A DNA stretch of 64,000 bases. It comes from Paludibacter sp. 47-17. GTDB lineage: Bacteria; Bacteroidota; Bacteroidia; Bacteroidales; Paludibacteraceae. The stretch lies in the NCBI GenBank assembly GCA_001898935.1, contig MKVT01000029.1, forward strand, positions 1 to 64,000. Direction: 5' to 3'. The translations under genes were made by a program, and so were the position numbers. Shown piece after piece: positions 8,579 through 17,546 of the stretch (the first letter of the stretch is position 1; each line of letters begins with the position of its first letter). The notes under the pieces are model-generated. The model was not told the DNA's origin and did no database searches. It was given only the letters and a program-made list of their open reading frames with translations.

Positions 8579-10513
8579 TTAATATTTCAGATCCATCTGT
8601 TCAAATCCCCAGTCGTATTGCAGGCCTGAACTCGCCTGGGCTTTGGTGAGCACGTAAATTCGTTTTCCTTCGGCATTGGCAAAAACGAATTTTCCTTCGG
8701 CATTATACAGTTTATTGTTCACCATGTATTGTTCAAGGGTGTATTTTCCCAGGAAGTTGAGGTACGAATTGTTGAAAATCTGCAGATCGCTGTCTCCTTG
8801 GGGCGTACTCCAGCTGTTGTTGCCGGTAAGGATATACAAACGGTCGGCTGTTTTGGAATGAAACAGTGACTGGATTTGGTTGGTGATTGCGATACTTCCA
8901 TTATAGGTCATGTCTTCGGCCGACACTTCGCTGGCTCTCAGAATGGTTTTCGAACGGGTGAAAATCCGGTCGCCATCTTCCGAAAACCATAAATTGCCAC
9001 CGAAGGGATAGTCGCCATGATAAGGGGAATCTTTCAAACTATAAGCCGCTCCCTTTTGGATGTCGAATTTTTCTATGTCGTCGGGCGATATACCATTGTC
9101 GGCTCCATAAATGTATTTTTCAGAGGGATGAAGCCTGCCCACCATTCCGGCGTAAATCATCCAGTTGTTGGAGTTTGCTTTTGTGCCCGTGAGTAAATTG
9201 ATTCCATAAATTGCTTGCCACTGATCGCGGCGTGGAAATATGTATCCCCAGCCGTTAGAGGTGAGTATCACGTCGAGCGCATCGCATTCGATCGGATATT
9301 CTTTTTCGATGGAAAGCTCCGCTACGTCGACATAGGTAACCATACCCGTATGACCAATCAATACCTTGGTTCCGGCAGCATTAACGGCCACCGATGTAGG
9401 AGTTTTGTTGATAGCAACTGTTTTCTTGACTTTCGTTTCCGGGTTAAATACCACCAATGCATTCGCAGGCGACGAGGTGACATAGAAAATAGTGTTGGTT
9501 GCACGCGAAAACTCCGCATCCACTACATTCGAATGAAGCATCAGTTTTTGTTCGGAGAAGTGATTCACAGTGACCGCCACCGAATCTTTCTTATTCGACT
9601 CGTTGCGGAAGTAAATCTTCGAATTGTACGTCCCGCTGGTTAACTTGCTGCGATCGAGTGTTACGCTAATCTGTACCGAGTCGCCCTTGGCCAATTCGCC
9701 GGCTGCATGGTTGGCCGATAAATAGGATGCCGGTTCCATGCTCCACGAGATACTGGCATTTCCCGTGTTTTTCAGGTAAAAACTTTTTTCGCTATCGGTG
9801 AAATTGTAGGTAAGCGAAGAGGTTGACAAAGCAAAATTCGAAATGCGCGGCACGGCCATCGTGATGCTCACGGGATTGTATTCGTTCTCGGCATTCGAAT
9901 TGATTTTCAATTCACTCGAGTAGGTGGCCATGTCCAGTTTGGCACGCGAGCAAATTATCGTCACCATGGCTTTTTGACCTTTCAATAAAGTGCCCTGGGC
10001 AGGCATTACCGTGAGCCAGTGTGCCGGCTTTTCGACCGACCAGGTGAGCATGCCTGTGCCCGTATTTTGTAAACTGATTATTTTAATAGTGGAGTCGGTT
10101 CCGAATCCGACCGTTTGATTCGAAATGCCTAGCTTGGGATGTCCGGCTACCGACATAATAACTTTCATCTCCAGTTTCCCGGCCAGATCGGAAATTATCG
10201 AAATATTCCCCGAATATACGCCTTCGCGTCCTTCTTTCAGGGGAGTGATGCGAATCGGATTAATTCCCTTTTCGATGGTTCCTTTCATCGCCGAGCTGTC
10301 AATCTTGAGCCAGTCGGGTAATTGTGTTACCTGGTAGCTGACTTTGTAATAGGGTTGTACCGCCAGAAAGAACTCTTTATAAACGTCGGTGTCGGCAATG
10401 TACAGGGTGTCGGGCGAAACATGCAGTTGAAGCGTCGAAGTGTCAAATTCAGATTCGTCGCAGCCGTAAACCAACAGCGTTACCAGCGCAATGAAAGGCA
10501 GAAGTTTTTTCAT
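8579..10513 (-). CDS. Lipoprotein with BACON-like repeats and a beta-propeller
   Basis: 644 residues with a lipoprotein signal (MKKLLPFIALVTLLVYGC, Cys18). Residues about 25-320 form three immunoglobulin-like repeats of BACON type (LPDWLKID; GMLTWSVEKPAHWLTVMPAQ; ASISWSMEPASYLS, each followed by LxKGxxxxV). Residues about 325-644 look like a YncE/NHL-type beta-propeller (NTIFYVTSSPANALVVFNPE; GTKVLIGHTGMVTYVDV; RLYILTGN). This arrangement is typical of exported Bacteroidota proteins that bind carbohydrate or protein; no catalytic residue is visible. It is convergent with the FISUMP fragment and seems monocistronic. Confidence 0.75.
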   Translation of the reverse strand: MKKLLPFIALVTLLVYGCDESEFDTSTLQLHVSPDTLYIADTDVYKEFFLAVQPYYKVSYQVTQLPDWLKIDSSAMKGTIEKGINPIRITPLKEGREGVYSGNISIISDLAGKLEMKVIMSVAGHPKLGISNQTVGFGTDSTIKIISLQNTGTGMLTWSVEKPAHWLTVMPAQGTLLKGQKAMVTIICSRAKLDMATYSSELKINSNAENEYNPVSITMAVPRISNFALSTSSLTYNFTDSEKSFYLKNTGNASISWSMEPASYLSANHAAGELAKGDSVQISVTLDRSKLTSGTYNSKIYFRNESNKKDSVAVTVNHFSEQKLMLHSNVVDAEFSRATNTIFYVTSSPANALVVFNPETKVKKTVAINKTPTSVAVNAAGTKVLIGHTGMVTYVDVAELSIEKEYPIECDALDVILTSNGWGYIFPRRDQWQAIYGINLLTGTKANSNNWMIYAGMVGRLHPSEKYIYGADNGISPDDIEKFDIQKGAAYSLKDSPYHGDYPFGGNLWFSEDGDRIFTRSKTILRASEVSAEDMTYNGSIAITNQIQSLFHSKTADRLYILTGNNSWSTPQGDSDLQIFNNSYLNFLGKYTLEQYMVNNKLYNAEGKFVFANAEGKRIYVLTKAQASSGLQYDWGFEQMDLKY

Positions 10514-10625
10514 TTTAGGACTTTTTGTTATTTTTTTAAATTAAAGTCCCAAAATTAATGTTTTACTCCATTCTATGAAAATAAATTACAGTTATTTTGC
10601 AATTAGAATCAAATCCTGTACAGTT

Positions 10626-11642
10626 TTACTTTACCTTGATCAGGATTTTCGACACGGTTCCCGGATTAGCGTCCCAGTACGCAAAGGCTTCGGGCGTTTC
10701 ATCGAAGGGGAATATTTTAGTAATCATCTCCAGAAACAAAGCTTCGTTTTGTTCGATCATACCAATAACGGCAGGAAACACGCGCAGGGCATTTCTCGAT
10801 CCGTATATATTCAGTTCCTTGCTGACAATAAGTTGGGTTTTGATTCCGGTTTCGTTTTTGGAATAACCGATGGTAACAATTCTGCCCGAGAAGCAAACCA
10901 GGTCGAGTGCCATATTGAAAGTAGCCGGGCTGCCGGCAGCTTCAATCACCACGCTCACCCCTTCGTTATTGGTGATGGCGTCGATGCGTTTGCGTACATT
11001 CTCGGAAGAAGAATTAATGGTATGGGCGGCGCCGAACCTACGTGCTTTTTCGAGTTTGGAATCGTCGATATCGAGGGCAATTACGTTTGCGCCTTTGCGT
11101 ACGGCAGCGCTTAACGCTCCCATTCCGATCGTGCCGCATCCAATCACCAGCACTGTGTCTGTTTCGCGTACTTCACCCCGGTTAGCGCCGTGGTAGCCGA
11201 CACTAAACGGTTCAACAAGCGCCAGTCCGGTAGGTGAAAGCTTCGTACTGGTAAACACTTTTTCGAAAGGAACCGCAATGCGCTCGGTGAGTGCGCCATC
11301 GCGCTGCACTCCCAGGGTTTGGTTGTATTGGCAGCAGTTGTCGCGCCCCGAGCGGCACGAAGGGCACACTCCGCAACGGGTGTAGGGCGATACGGTGACC
11401 CGGTCGCCAACGGTAAGCGTGTCGGGCACTGCGCTGCCTTTCTTTAGTATGACACCGCTGATCTCGTGACCCGGAACACGCGGGAGGGTGACAAAAGGCA
11501 TCAGGCCGCGGTACGAGCTAAGGTCGCTGCCGCAGAGTCCGATGTAGTGTATTTCGATGAGTACATCGGTAGCGCTCATTTGTGGTTCGGCCATCTCAAT
11601 GGCCTGTATGGTTTTTTCTTGTTGGATGGCAAATGCTTTCAT
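10626..11642 (-). CDS. Zinc-dependent medium-chain dehydrogenase of the fucose operon
   Basis: 338 residues from the ATG at 11642 (MKAFAIQQ); upstream sequence of the longer frame overlaps the lactonase gene and is not needed. It has the catalytic zinc ligands (GLCGSD Cys, GHE His-Glu), the four-Cys structural zinc loop (CGVCPSCRSGRDNC) and a Rossmann NAD-binding motif (VLVIGCGTIGMG). It is the last gene after an aldo/keto reductase and an amidohydrolase-fold lactonase, so it likely oxidises a late intermediate of L-fucose or a related sugar acid (for example a 2-keto-3-deoxy acid). The enzyme class is firm; the substrate is inferred. Confidence 0.85.
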   Translation of the reverse strand: MKAFAIQQEKTIQAIEMAEPQMSATDVLIEIHYIGLCGSDLSSYRGLMPFVTLPRVPGHEISGVILKKGSAVPDTLTVGDRVTVSPYTRCGVCPSCRSGRDNCCQYNQTLGVQRDGALTERIAVPFEKVFTSTKLSPTGLALVEPFSVGYHGANRGEVRETDTVLVIGCGTIGMGALSAAVRKGANVIALDIDDSKLEKARRFGAAHTINSSSENVRKRIDAITNNEGVSVVIEAAGSPATFNMALDLVCFSGRIVTIGYSKNETGIKTQLIVSKELNIYGSRNALRVFPAVIGMIEQNEALFLEMITKIFPFDETPEAFAYWDANPGTVSKILIKVK

Positions 11643-11650
11643 AAACGAAT

Positions 11651-12487
11651 TTATTTTAAATGATAGGCTTTCAGGGTGTTGAGTCCCATTATTTTTTCTT
11701 GTTCGGCAGGGCTGAATACCGAAATGACCTCGGTTACCGTTTCCAACCAGCTTGCATACTCCTCGGCTACCAGGCACACCGGCCAGTCGGAACCAAACAT
11801 CAGTCGTTCTGGACCGAATGCTTCAAAAACAACATCGAAATAGGGTTTGAAATCGTCGGGTTGCTGATGCGGCCAGTTGGCCTCGGTAACCATACCCGAT
11901 AACTTGCAGAAGACGTTGGGGTGGTGTGCAATCTCCTGCATATATTCCTTCCAGGGCGACAGCGTACCGGTTTTGATGAGGGGTTTTGCCACATGATCGA
12001 TCACGAATACCTGATCGTCGGAGAACCGACGGATAAACTGGAGTGTATTAGGTAAATGCTGCGGAAATACCAGAATGTCGTAAGTGAGATTGAAATCGCA
12101 GAGCAATCCGACTCCCCTTGTAAATTCCTCTTTCAACATAAAGTTACTGTCCGGCTCGTCGTGTATCACGTGTCTGACTCCCACGGCTTTGGGATGCCTG
12201 GCGAAGTCGCCGATAAGCTGGCCGGCATTCGCCGATCGCAGATCGACCCAGCCCACTACACCAAGGATGTGCGGGTGTTGGTCGGCAAGCTGAAGCAGCC
12301 ACTTGGTTTCTTCCTCTGTTTGCCGTGCCTGAACGGCTATGGAACCGTCGATGCCGTTTTGTTTCAGTACAGCAGCAAATTCGCCGGGCAGAAAACTACG
12401 TCGGATGGCCGACATGGAATCATCGATCCAACCGTAATCGTCGGTGTTGTAATGCCAGTAATGTTGGTGACTATCTATTCTCATCAT
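11651..12487 (-). CDS. Amidohydrolase-fold lactonase, L-fuconolactonase-like
   Basis: 278 residues, a complete COG3618-type TIM barrel. The N-terminal metal motif HQHYW (residues about 7-11), the GVRHVIHDEPD region, the FVIDHVAKP strand with its His, and MFGSDWPVC with the catalytic Asp all match L-fucono-1,5-lactonase and related sugar lactonases. Start is MMRIDSHQ; the first or second Met is possible. The reaction is opening of an aldonolactone to the acid. It lies 8 bp before the dehydrogenase gene and 9 bp after the aldo/keto reductase gene, a compact operon. Confidence 0.85.
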   Translation of the reverse strand: MMRIDSHQHYWHYNTDDYGWIDDSMSAIRRSFLPGEFAAVLKQNGIDGSIAVQARQTEEETKWLLQLADQHPHILGVVGWVDLRSANAGQLIGDFARHPKAVGVRHVIHDEPDSNFMLKEEFTRGVGLLCDFNLTYDILVFPQHLPNTLQFIRRFSDDQVFVIDHVAKPLIKTGTLSPWKEYMQEIAHHPNVFCKLSGMVTEANWPHQQPDDFKPYFDVVFEAFGPERLMFGSDWPVCLVAEEYASWLETVTEVISVFSPAEQEKIMGLNTLKAYHLK

Positions 12488-12496
12488 GTGTGCGTA

Positions 12497-13537
12497 TTAC
12501 AGCCAGTCGACGTGTGTTCCGATCAGGCCTTCGTTTTTCATGTCCATCCAGAATTCCGATGGTACGGGGGTTAGTACCGCATCGACATTTGCTTTGATAT
12601 TGGCAGGTTTGGATGTGTTGAGTGCAATACTGGAAACTCCGGGTGCCGCCAGTCCGAATTGTACGCAGGCAAGCGAGGGTTGTAAGTCGTAGCGCTGGCA
12701 AAGCTCGAAAAACCGTTGTCGCCAAGCGAATAAGCGGCGGTTTTCGTCGGAGTCGGGTTGTATCAGGCGGTAATCGAAATAATTGCCTCCAATAAGAAAG
12801 CCTGCGTGAAAAACGGCGGAATTGATACTGCTGATTCTGTCGCGTTTGAGTTGCAGCATGAAATCAATAAGTTCCTGAGGATGATGCAGGATGGTCATAC
12901 TGTTGGCAAACATCACCCAATCGAGTTCGACAAGCGGGTACAATTCCCGTATCACCTTCCAGTTTTTGGCTCCTACGCCTATTGCTTTTACTTTTCCCTG
13001 TGCTTTGAGCTCGCTCAAGGCCTGGTAGGCCGAAACGATGTTGGATAAGCGCAGTTCCCTGTCGGCCGGCGAGGAAGCTGCTCCGAGGTATTCGTCGGGA
13101 TCGTGAACCGAGACCAGTTGCGGGACATACGTATCGCCCAGCAGCCGGTTTCCCTGCTCGTAACACTTCAGAATACCTTCGTAGCTGATGTCCTGAGAGG
13201 CATCGTTGGTCAGTTCTTTCCATACCCCGGCCTCAAAAGTAGGTTCGGGCGTAGTCAGCGGGATGCGTTTCCAGCCCAGTTTATTGCTGATGATTACACG
13301 CCGGGGATCGATTTCGAGCCGGTGCAGGCATTCACCCAGTTTCTCGAGTGCCAGGCCTGCGCCGTACTTGCCTGCACTGTCGAACACCACATTGCCGGGT
13401 ATATGTTGAAACGCTTCACGCACGATCTCCAGTTTAGTCGCATCCGCAAGCGCGGTATACAGATTCCCCAGGGCGCTGGTGCCGAAAACAACCGGAGGTA
13501 GCAGTATTCCGGTGGAGCCAATTTCGTTGTAGACCAT
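12497..13537 (-). CDS. Aldo/keto reductase, probable L-fucose (D-threo-aldose) 1-dehydrogenase
   Basis: 346 residues. The AKR signature is present: GTSALGNLY near 19-27, the catalytic Asp-Tyr-Lys pattern (VFDSAGKYGAG, ISNKLGW) and the C-terminal cofactor-binding part. It resembles the D-threo-aldose 1-dehydrogenase subgroup, which oxidises L-fucose to its lactone with NAD(P)+. It is the first gene of the three-gene operon, so the order sugar dehydrogenase, lactonase, later dehydrogenase follows the non-phosphorylative L-fucose route. No fuconate dehydratase or aldolase gene is in the cluster. Confidence 0.83.
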   Translation of the reverse strand: MVYNEIGSTGILLPPVVFGTSALGNLYTALADATKLEIVREAFQHIPGNVVFDSAGKYGAGLALEKLGECLHRLEIDPRRVIISNKLGWKRIPLTTPEPTFEAGVWKELTNDASQDISYEGILKCYEQGNRLLGDTYVPQLVSVHDPDEYLGAASSPADRELRLSNIVSAYQALSELKAQGKVKAIGVGAKNWKVIRELYPLVELDWVMFANSMTILHHPQELIDFMLQLKRDRISSINSAVFHAGFLIGGNYFDYRLIQPDSDENRRLFAWRQRFFELCQRYDLQPSLACVQFGLAAPGVSSIALNTSKPANIKANVDAVLTPVPSEFWMDMKNEGLIGTHVDWL

Positions 13538-13647
13538 AAATTATTGATTAGACAGTATGACGAATGAAACACCCTGATGTACTAAGCTATTCCGGCAACC
13601 TCGCACGAGGTGCGGCATTCGCAAAGCGCAAAGCGGGCAGCCTTCGA

Positions 13648-14136
13648 TCAGCGTATTGCGGCCGATCGCCTCTCCACTTCCTCCCGCATTTCCTGCTTAT
13701 AGGCGATTATTTTTTCGCGTACCGAACTGTCGGCAGCCGAAATAACCTGTGCTGCGAGTATTCCCGCATTTTTTGCACCGTTCAATGCGACCGTTGCCAC
13801 CGGAACTCCCCCCGGCATTTGCAGTATCGACAGTACCGAATCCCATCCATCGATCGAATTACTCGATCTGACCGGAACTCCAATTACCGGCAGGGGTGAA
13901 ATAGCAGCTATCATGCCGGGTAGATGGGCAGCCCCTCCGGCACCGGCAATAATCACCAAAATGCCCCGTTCATGAGCCGTCGATGCAAAATGCATGAGTT
14001 TTTCCGGAGTCCGGTGAGCCGATACAATATCGATTTCGTATGCAATTCCGAATTTGTCGAGCATCTCGGCCGCCTGCTTCATCACCGGCAGGTCGGAATC
14101 GGATCCCATCACTATACTTACTATTTTTCTTTCCAT
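13648..14136 (-). CDS. purE: 5-(carboxyamino)imidazole ribonucleotide mutase PurE
   Basis: 162 residues, full length for class I PurE. Key motifs are GSDSDLPVM (residues 11-19), SAHRTPE (39-45), AGAGGAAHLPGM (about 64-75) and the GVPVRSSNSIDGWDSVLS segment. It converts N5-CAIR to CAIR in purine synthesis, in the cytoplasm. Its ATG lies 16 bases inside the end of purK in another frame, so the pair is translationally coupled. Confidence 0.97.
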   Translation of the reverse strand: MERKIVSIVMGSDSDLPVMKQAAEMLDKFGIAYEIDIVSAHRTPEKLMHFASTAHERGILVIIAGAGGAAHLPGMIAAISPLPVIGVPVRSSNSIDGWDSVLSILQMPGGVPVATVALNGAKNAGILAAQVISAADSSVREKIIAYKQEMREEVERRSAAIR

Positions 14137-15329
14137 GCTGTAACCTTGATAAGTTGATGTACTGAAGAAGCCTTTTTCAACGCTTCTTCCTGCGAACCGG
14201 ATAATACGGTGATATGTCCCATCTTCCGGAACGGCTTGGTGATTTTTTTGCCGTAAAGATGGATTTTCACGCCCTCAATGGCCATACTTTCGGTAAGTCC
14301 TTCGTATTTCACCGGACCTTCATGCCCTTCGGCTCCCAAAATATTAATCATTACCGACGGCAGTTTCAGACAGGTACTTCCCAGCGGCAACTCTAAAATG
14401 GCCCGCAGGTGCTGTTCGAACTGTGAGGTCACGATACTTTCGATCGTGTGATGGCCGCTGTTGTGAGGGCGGGGTGCAATTTCATTTACGATCACCCTGT
14501 TTTGCCGGTCGATGAAAAACTCTACAGCCAGCAGTCCTTCCATCTTCAGCGATTCAATAATCCGGGTAGCCAGTTGCTGTGCTTCCGCTGCTTGTTCGGC
14601 GGGTATGACTGCCGGACAAAGCAATTTGTCGACCAGGTTTGCCTGCGGGTCAAAAGTCATTTCTACTACCGGAAAGCATCGCACTTCTCCTTTTTTGTTC
14701 CGGGCTACTATCACCGAAATCTCTTTGGCTATATCCACCTTTTCTTCAATCACCGATGCTCCCTCGAGCAGTTTGCCCAGGTCGTCGCTGCTGTCGATCA
14801 CTGCAACTCCACGGCCGTCGTAGCCGCCCTTGCGCAATTTCTGAACAAAAGGAAACGAAAACGGAGCCGGTTGGCCGGGAGTGGTTGCCGGCGAGCGGTG
14901 TCCCGGGCCGGAGCTGTTGAGCTGATTCACAAGGGTCGCACTGTCGGTAAGCCGGAATGGAGAGGTGGGGATATGGTTGCGAAGGTAGAATTCTTTCTGT
15001 AGTCCCTTGTCCTGGATCAGCTCCAGAATGTCAGGGTCGGGCTTCACCACCACGCCTTCGGCTTTTAATCTTTTTAAAGCATCTATATTGATATTTTCGA
15101 TTTCAAACGTGAGCACATCCACCATTTTTCCAAACCGGTATACATCGTCGTAGTCCAGATTGCTCCCTTGTATAAAGTGGGAGGCAATGCTGCGGGCCGG
15201 GCATTCAACATCCTGATCGAGTATATAAGTGATTATATCCCACTTGCTTGCCTCTTGTATCAGCATTTTCCCCAATTGCCCGCCGGCAATGATTCCTAAT
15301 TTCAGATTGGAGGTAACCAGTCGTTCCAT
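14121..15329 (-). CDS. purK: 5-(carboxyamino)imidazole ribonucleotide synthase PurK
   Basis: 402 residues from the ATG at 15329 (MERLVTSNLKLG). The N-terminal PurK domain (IIAGGQLGKML) precedes an ATP-grasp domain (LRKGGYDGRGV, EISVIVAR, VNEIAPRPHNSGHHTIE). It makes N5-CAIR from AIR, ATP and bicarbonate and feeds PurE. An extra Pro/Ser/Gly-rich stretch (about 144-164, containing HRSPATTPGQPAP) sits just before the glycine loop, where most PurK proteins go directly to the PVVLK strand. The earlier ATG at 15344 would fall in the -7 box at 15342-15349, so the shorter start is preferred. Confidence 0.95.
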   Translation of the reverse strand: MERLVTSNLKLGIIAGGQLGKMLIQEASKWDIITYILDQDVECPARSIASHFIQGSNLDYDDVYRFGKMVDVLTFEIENINIDALKRLKAEGVVVKPDPDILELIQDKGLQKEFYLRNHIPTSPFRLTDSATLVNQLNSSGPGHRSPATTPGQPAPFSFPFVQKLRKGGYDGRGVAVIDSSDDLGKLLEGASVIEEKVDIAKEISVIVARNKKGEVRCFPVVEMTFDPQANLVDKLLCPAVIPAEQAAEAQQLATRIIESLKMEGLLAVEFFIDRQNRVIVNEIAPRPHNSGHHTIESIVTSQFEQHLRAILELPLGSTCLKLPSVMINILGAEGHEGPVKYEGLTESMAIEGVKIHLYGKKITKPFRKMGHITVLSGSQEEALKKASSVHQLIKVTAWKEK

Positions 15330-15341
15330 TGTTTTTTGCGG

Positions 15342-15349
15342 CAAAAATA
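15342..15349 (-). promoter_or_regulatory. -7 box (TATTTTTG) of purKE
   Basis: On the minus strand TATTTTTG fits the Bacteroidetes TAnnTTTG -7 element. It lies only about 12 bases before the purK ATG, implying a very short leader. No convincing -33 TTTG was found at proper spacing. Confidence 0.4.
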
Positions 15350-15360
15350 CGATATAATTT

Positions 15361-15403
15361 TAACTCTCGCATTGTTTTCATCCGGAAATCAACACGAGAG
15401 TTA
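15361..15403. promoter_or_regulatory. Inverted repeat upstream of purKE
   Basis: TAACTCTCG (15361-15369) and CGAGAGTTA (15395-15403) are perfect 9-base arms 25 bases apart. They lie directly upstream of the purK -7 box, between purKE and the end of the delta-60 gene. It could be an operator; terminator function is unlikely because there is no T-run. Confidence 0.4.
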
Positions 15404-15439
15404 GCAAAATTGTAAACATACAGTTGCGAGAGAGAGGGT

Positions 15440-16858
15440 TTACTTCAAGATCACTTTTTGCAATTTTTCGTTGTTAAGTCGAATGAAATACAATCCCTTG
15501 GGCAGATGACCAACCGCGATGGTCGGTTCAGGATGGCTGATGGTGCGATGCAGTACTGCTTTACCCGTCGCATCGTACATGCCGAGTACGGAGCCGGGCG
15601 TGAGACGGCGGAACTGCAGGTAGTCGGTTGCAGGATTAGGAAACATAGTGGCAAAAGCTTCGCAGGTGTTTTCAACCGATGAAATAAGTTCTCCGTTGAG
15701 GCGGGCCATGAATAAGCGTTGTATGCCATTGTAGTGCGAAAAATGTCCTCCGACCAGTATTTTACCGTCGGGTTGCAGTTTGAGTGCGGATACATTAGCA
15801 TTAAATATTGAATTTGTAAACCCCGTACCGGTATCAAAACCGGCATCCAACGCGCCATCGGGATTAATTCTGACCAGATGTTTCCGGTCCACATTATCGT
15901 AGGTTGCGAATATCCCCCCTACCAGCGTTTTTCCGTTCGGCAGCGGACAAATCGTAATTACTTTTGAGCCCCAGGTCAACTGCGGCCCCTGTGGGGGATC
16001 GAAGCTGGTGTCGACCGATCCGTCGTCGTTGAGTCTTGCAATATTCCGGCGGGTAATTCCGTTGACCGATCCAAAATGTCCGCCAATCAGTATTTTTCCA
16101 TCCGGTAATGTCGAAACAACATCGATAGTATTTATTCCTCCCATTCCTCCTGCTATGCGGGGAGGTGTAAAACTATCGTAGTAGCTTCCGTCGGGATTGA
16201 TGCGCACCGAAAAATTGGCAGGTTTCCCGTTATAGGTCGTGAAATATCCGTAGAGGTAAATCTTACCGTTAGTTTGTACATGCATACCATTAACCTGCCC
16301 CGTAATGCCGGTAATGCCTGTTCCTGGATCGAAACCAGTATCGAGCGAGCCGTCGGCGTTGAGACGGGCAATGCCTGCACGTGATACGTTGTTGAAGAGG
16401 GTAAACGCACCGGCAATCAATATTTTCCCATCGGGCAATACGGCAACTTCAGCTATGGTATTATTTGCTCCCGTACCTATGCCGAACGTTTCATCCACCT
16501 TGCCATCCGTGTTAAGCCGTACCAGGCGGTTGACCTTTGTATCGAGAAAAGTGGTAAACTCGCCCCCGACGATCAGTTTTTCGTCGGTTGTAAAGGCTGT
16601 CGAGTACAATATAGCTCCCCACAGTGACGGTCGGGTGAAGCCTTCGTCAACCGCACCGTCGGGATGTAACCGCACGATCCGGCTGTCGAAATGGCCGGTG
16701 ACGATGATCTTGCCGTCTTTTTGCAGGGCGATTGATTCGATGGTCGAATTGGTTGCAAAGCCGGTATCGAACGACTCGTCGAGCCCGGCAGCCGGCTGCG
16801 CAAAGCCTGCGGCGCATAGCCACAACGAAGCGCCGGCCAGGAAATGGTTAAATTTCAT
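15440..16858 (-). CDS. Delta-60 repeat protein with T9SS C-terminal sorting domain
   Basis: 472 residues from the ATG at 16858 (MKFNHFLAG), which starts a clear signal peptide ending AGFAQPAAG; the upstream frame has no role. Seven or more repeats of about 55 residues follow, each with a pattern such as GKILIAG, RLNADGSLDTGFDP (delta-60, TIGR02608), likely a beta-propeller. The last 75 residues are a type A T9SS tail (FPNPATDYLQF, VGHLPKGLYFIRL, KVILK). So it is exported by the type IX system and attached to or released from the cell surface. Function unknown. Confidence 0.88.
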   Translation of the reverse strand: MKFNHFLAGASLWLCAAGFAQPAAGLDESFDTGFATNSTIESIALQKDGKIIVTGHFDSRIVRLHPDGAVDEGFTRPSLWGAILYSTAFTTDEKLIVGGEFTTFLDTKVNRLVRLNTDGKVDETFGIGTGANNTIAEVAVLPDGKILIAGAFTLFNNVSRAGIARLNADGSLDTGFDPGTGITGITGQVNGMHVQTNGKIYLYGYFTTYNGKPANFSVRINPDGSYYDSFTPPRIAGGMGGINTIDVVSTLPDGKILIGGHFGSVNGITRRNIARLNDDGSVDTSFDPPQGPQLTWGSKVITICPLPNGKTLVGGIFATYDNVDRKHLVRINPDGALDAGFDTGTGFTNSIFNANVSALKLQPDGKILVGGHFSHYNGIQRLFMARLNGELISSVENTCEAFATMFPNPATDYLQFRRLTPGSVLGMYDATGKAVLHRTISHPEPTIAVGHLPKGLYFIRLNNEKLQKVILK

Positions 16859-16949
16859 AATACATCTTTTTTTAATGTAGAATGCAAAGATAGAGCCGGG
16901 CCTGATTCGGGTCAATACGCAGAAATTCGTATATTTGCCCCCTATTTTG

Positions 16950-17543
16950 ATGAATGTGAATTATCTAGCCCATATATTTTTATCGGGAAATCATCCGGAA
17001 ATACAACTTGGAAATTTTTTCGGCGATTTCGTAAAAGGAAACCAGTTTCACCATTTTCCAAAGCGGGTAAGGGAGGGAATAGTGCTTCACCGTAAAATTG
17101 ACGAATATACTGATAGTCATCCGGTGTTTCGTGAAACGGTGCACTTGTTGAAGCCCGATTTCGGCAGGTATGCGGGCATTATGGCCGATATGTACTACGA
17201 CCATTTGCTGGCGGTGTCGTTTCGCCGGTATTCGGAGGTGTCGTTGCGCTGTTTCGCCTATAATTTTTATTTTCATGCCCTCCTTCGTTATCCCATGCTG
17301 CCACCCCGCATCAAACGGTTTATCTTTCATTTTGTATCGACCAACCGGCTGCAGCAGTATGCTACCTACCGGGGCTTGCAAACTTCGCTCGAGATTATGC
17401 GCGATCGAAAAAGCAGCGCTTTTCAACCCGAATTGGCTATTCGTGTGCTCGACAGTAACTTCAACGAAATGAATCAGCAGTTTCACCGGTTTTTCCCCGA
17501 TATTGTTCATTATTCGGCGGAAGAGCTGAATAAGTTTTCGTAG
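16950..17543 (+). CDS. AcpH-like (DUF479) acyl carrier protein phosphodiesterase family
   Basis: 197 residues from ATG 16950 (MNVNYLAHIFLSG); the longer frame uses a TTG upstream. The family pattern is visible: NYLAHIFLS, GNFFGDFVKG, IVLHRKIDEYTDSHP and ADMYYDHLLA, with the His and Asp residues of an HD-like metal site. E. coli AcpH removes the 4'-phosphopantetheine arm of ACP; homologues in Bacteroidota are assigned by similarity and may act on other substrates. It is a single plus-strand gene between two minus-strand genes. Confidence 0.82.
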   Translation: MNVNYLAHIFLSGNHPEIQLGNFFGDFVKGNQFHHFPKRVREGIVLHRKIDEYTDSHPVFRETVHLLKPDFGRYAGIMADMYYDHLLAVSFRRYSEVSLRCFAYNFYFHALLRYPMLPPRIKRFIFHFVSTNRLQQYATYRGLQTSLEIMRDRKSSAFQPELAIRVLDSNFNEMNQQFHRFFPDIVHYSAEELNKFS

Positions 17544-17546
17544 GCC

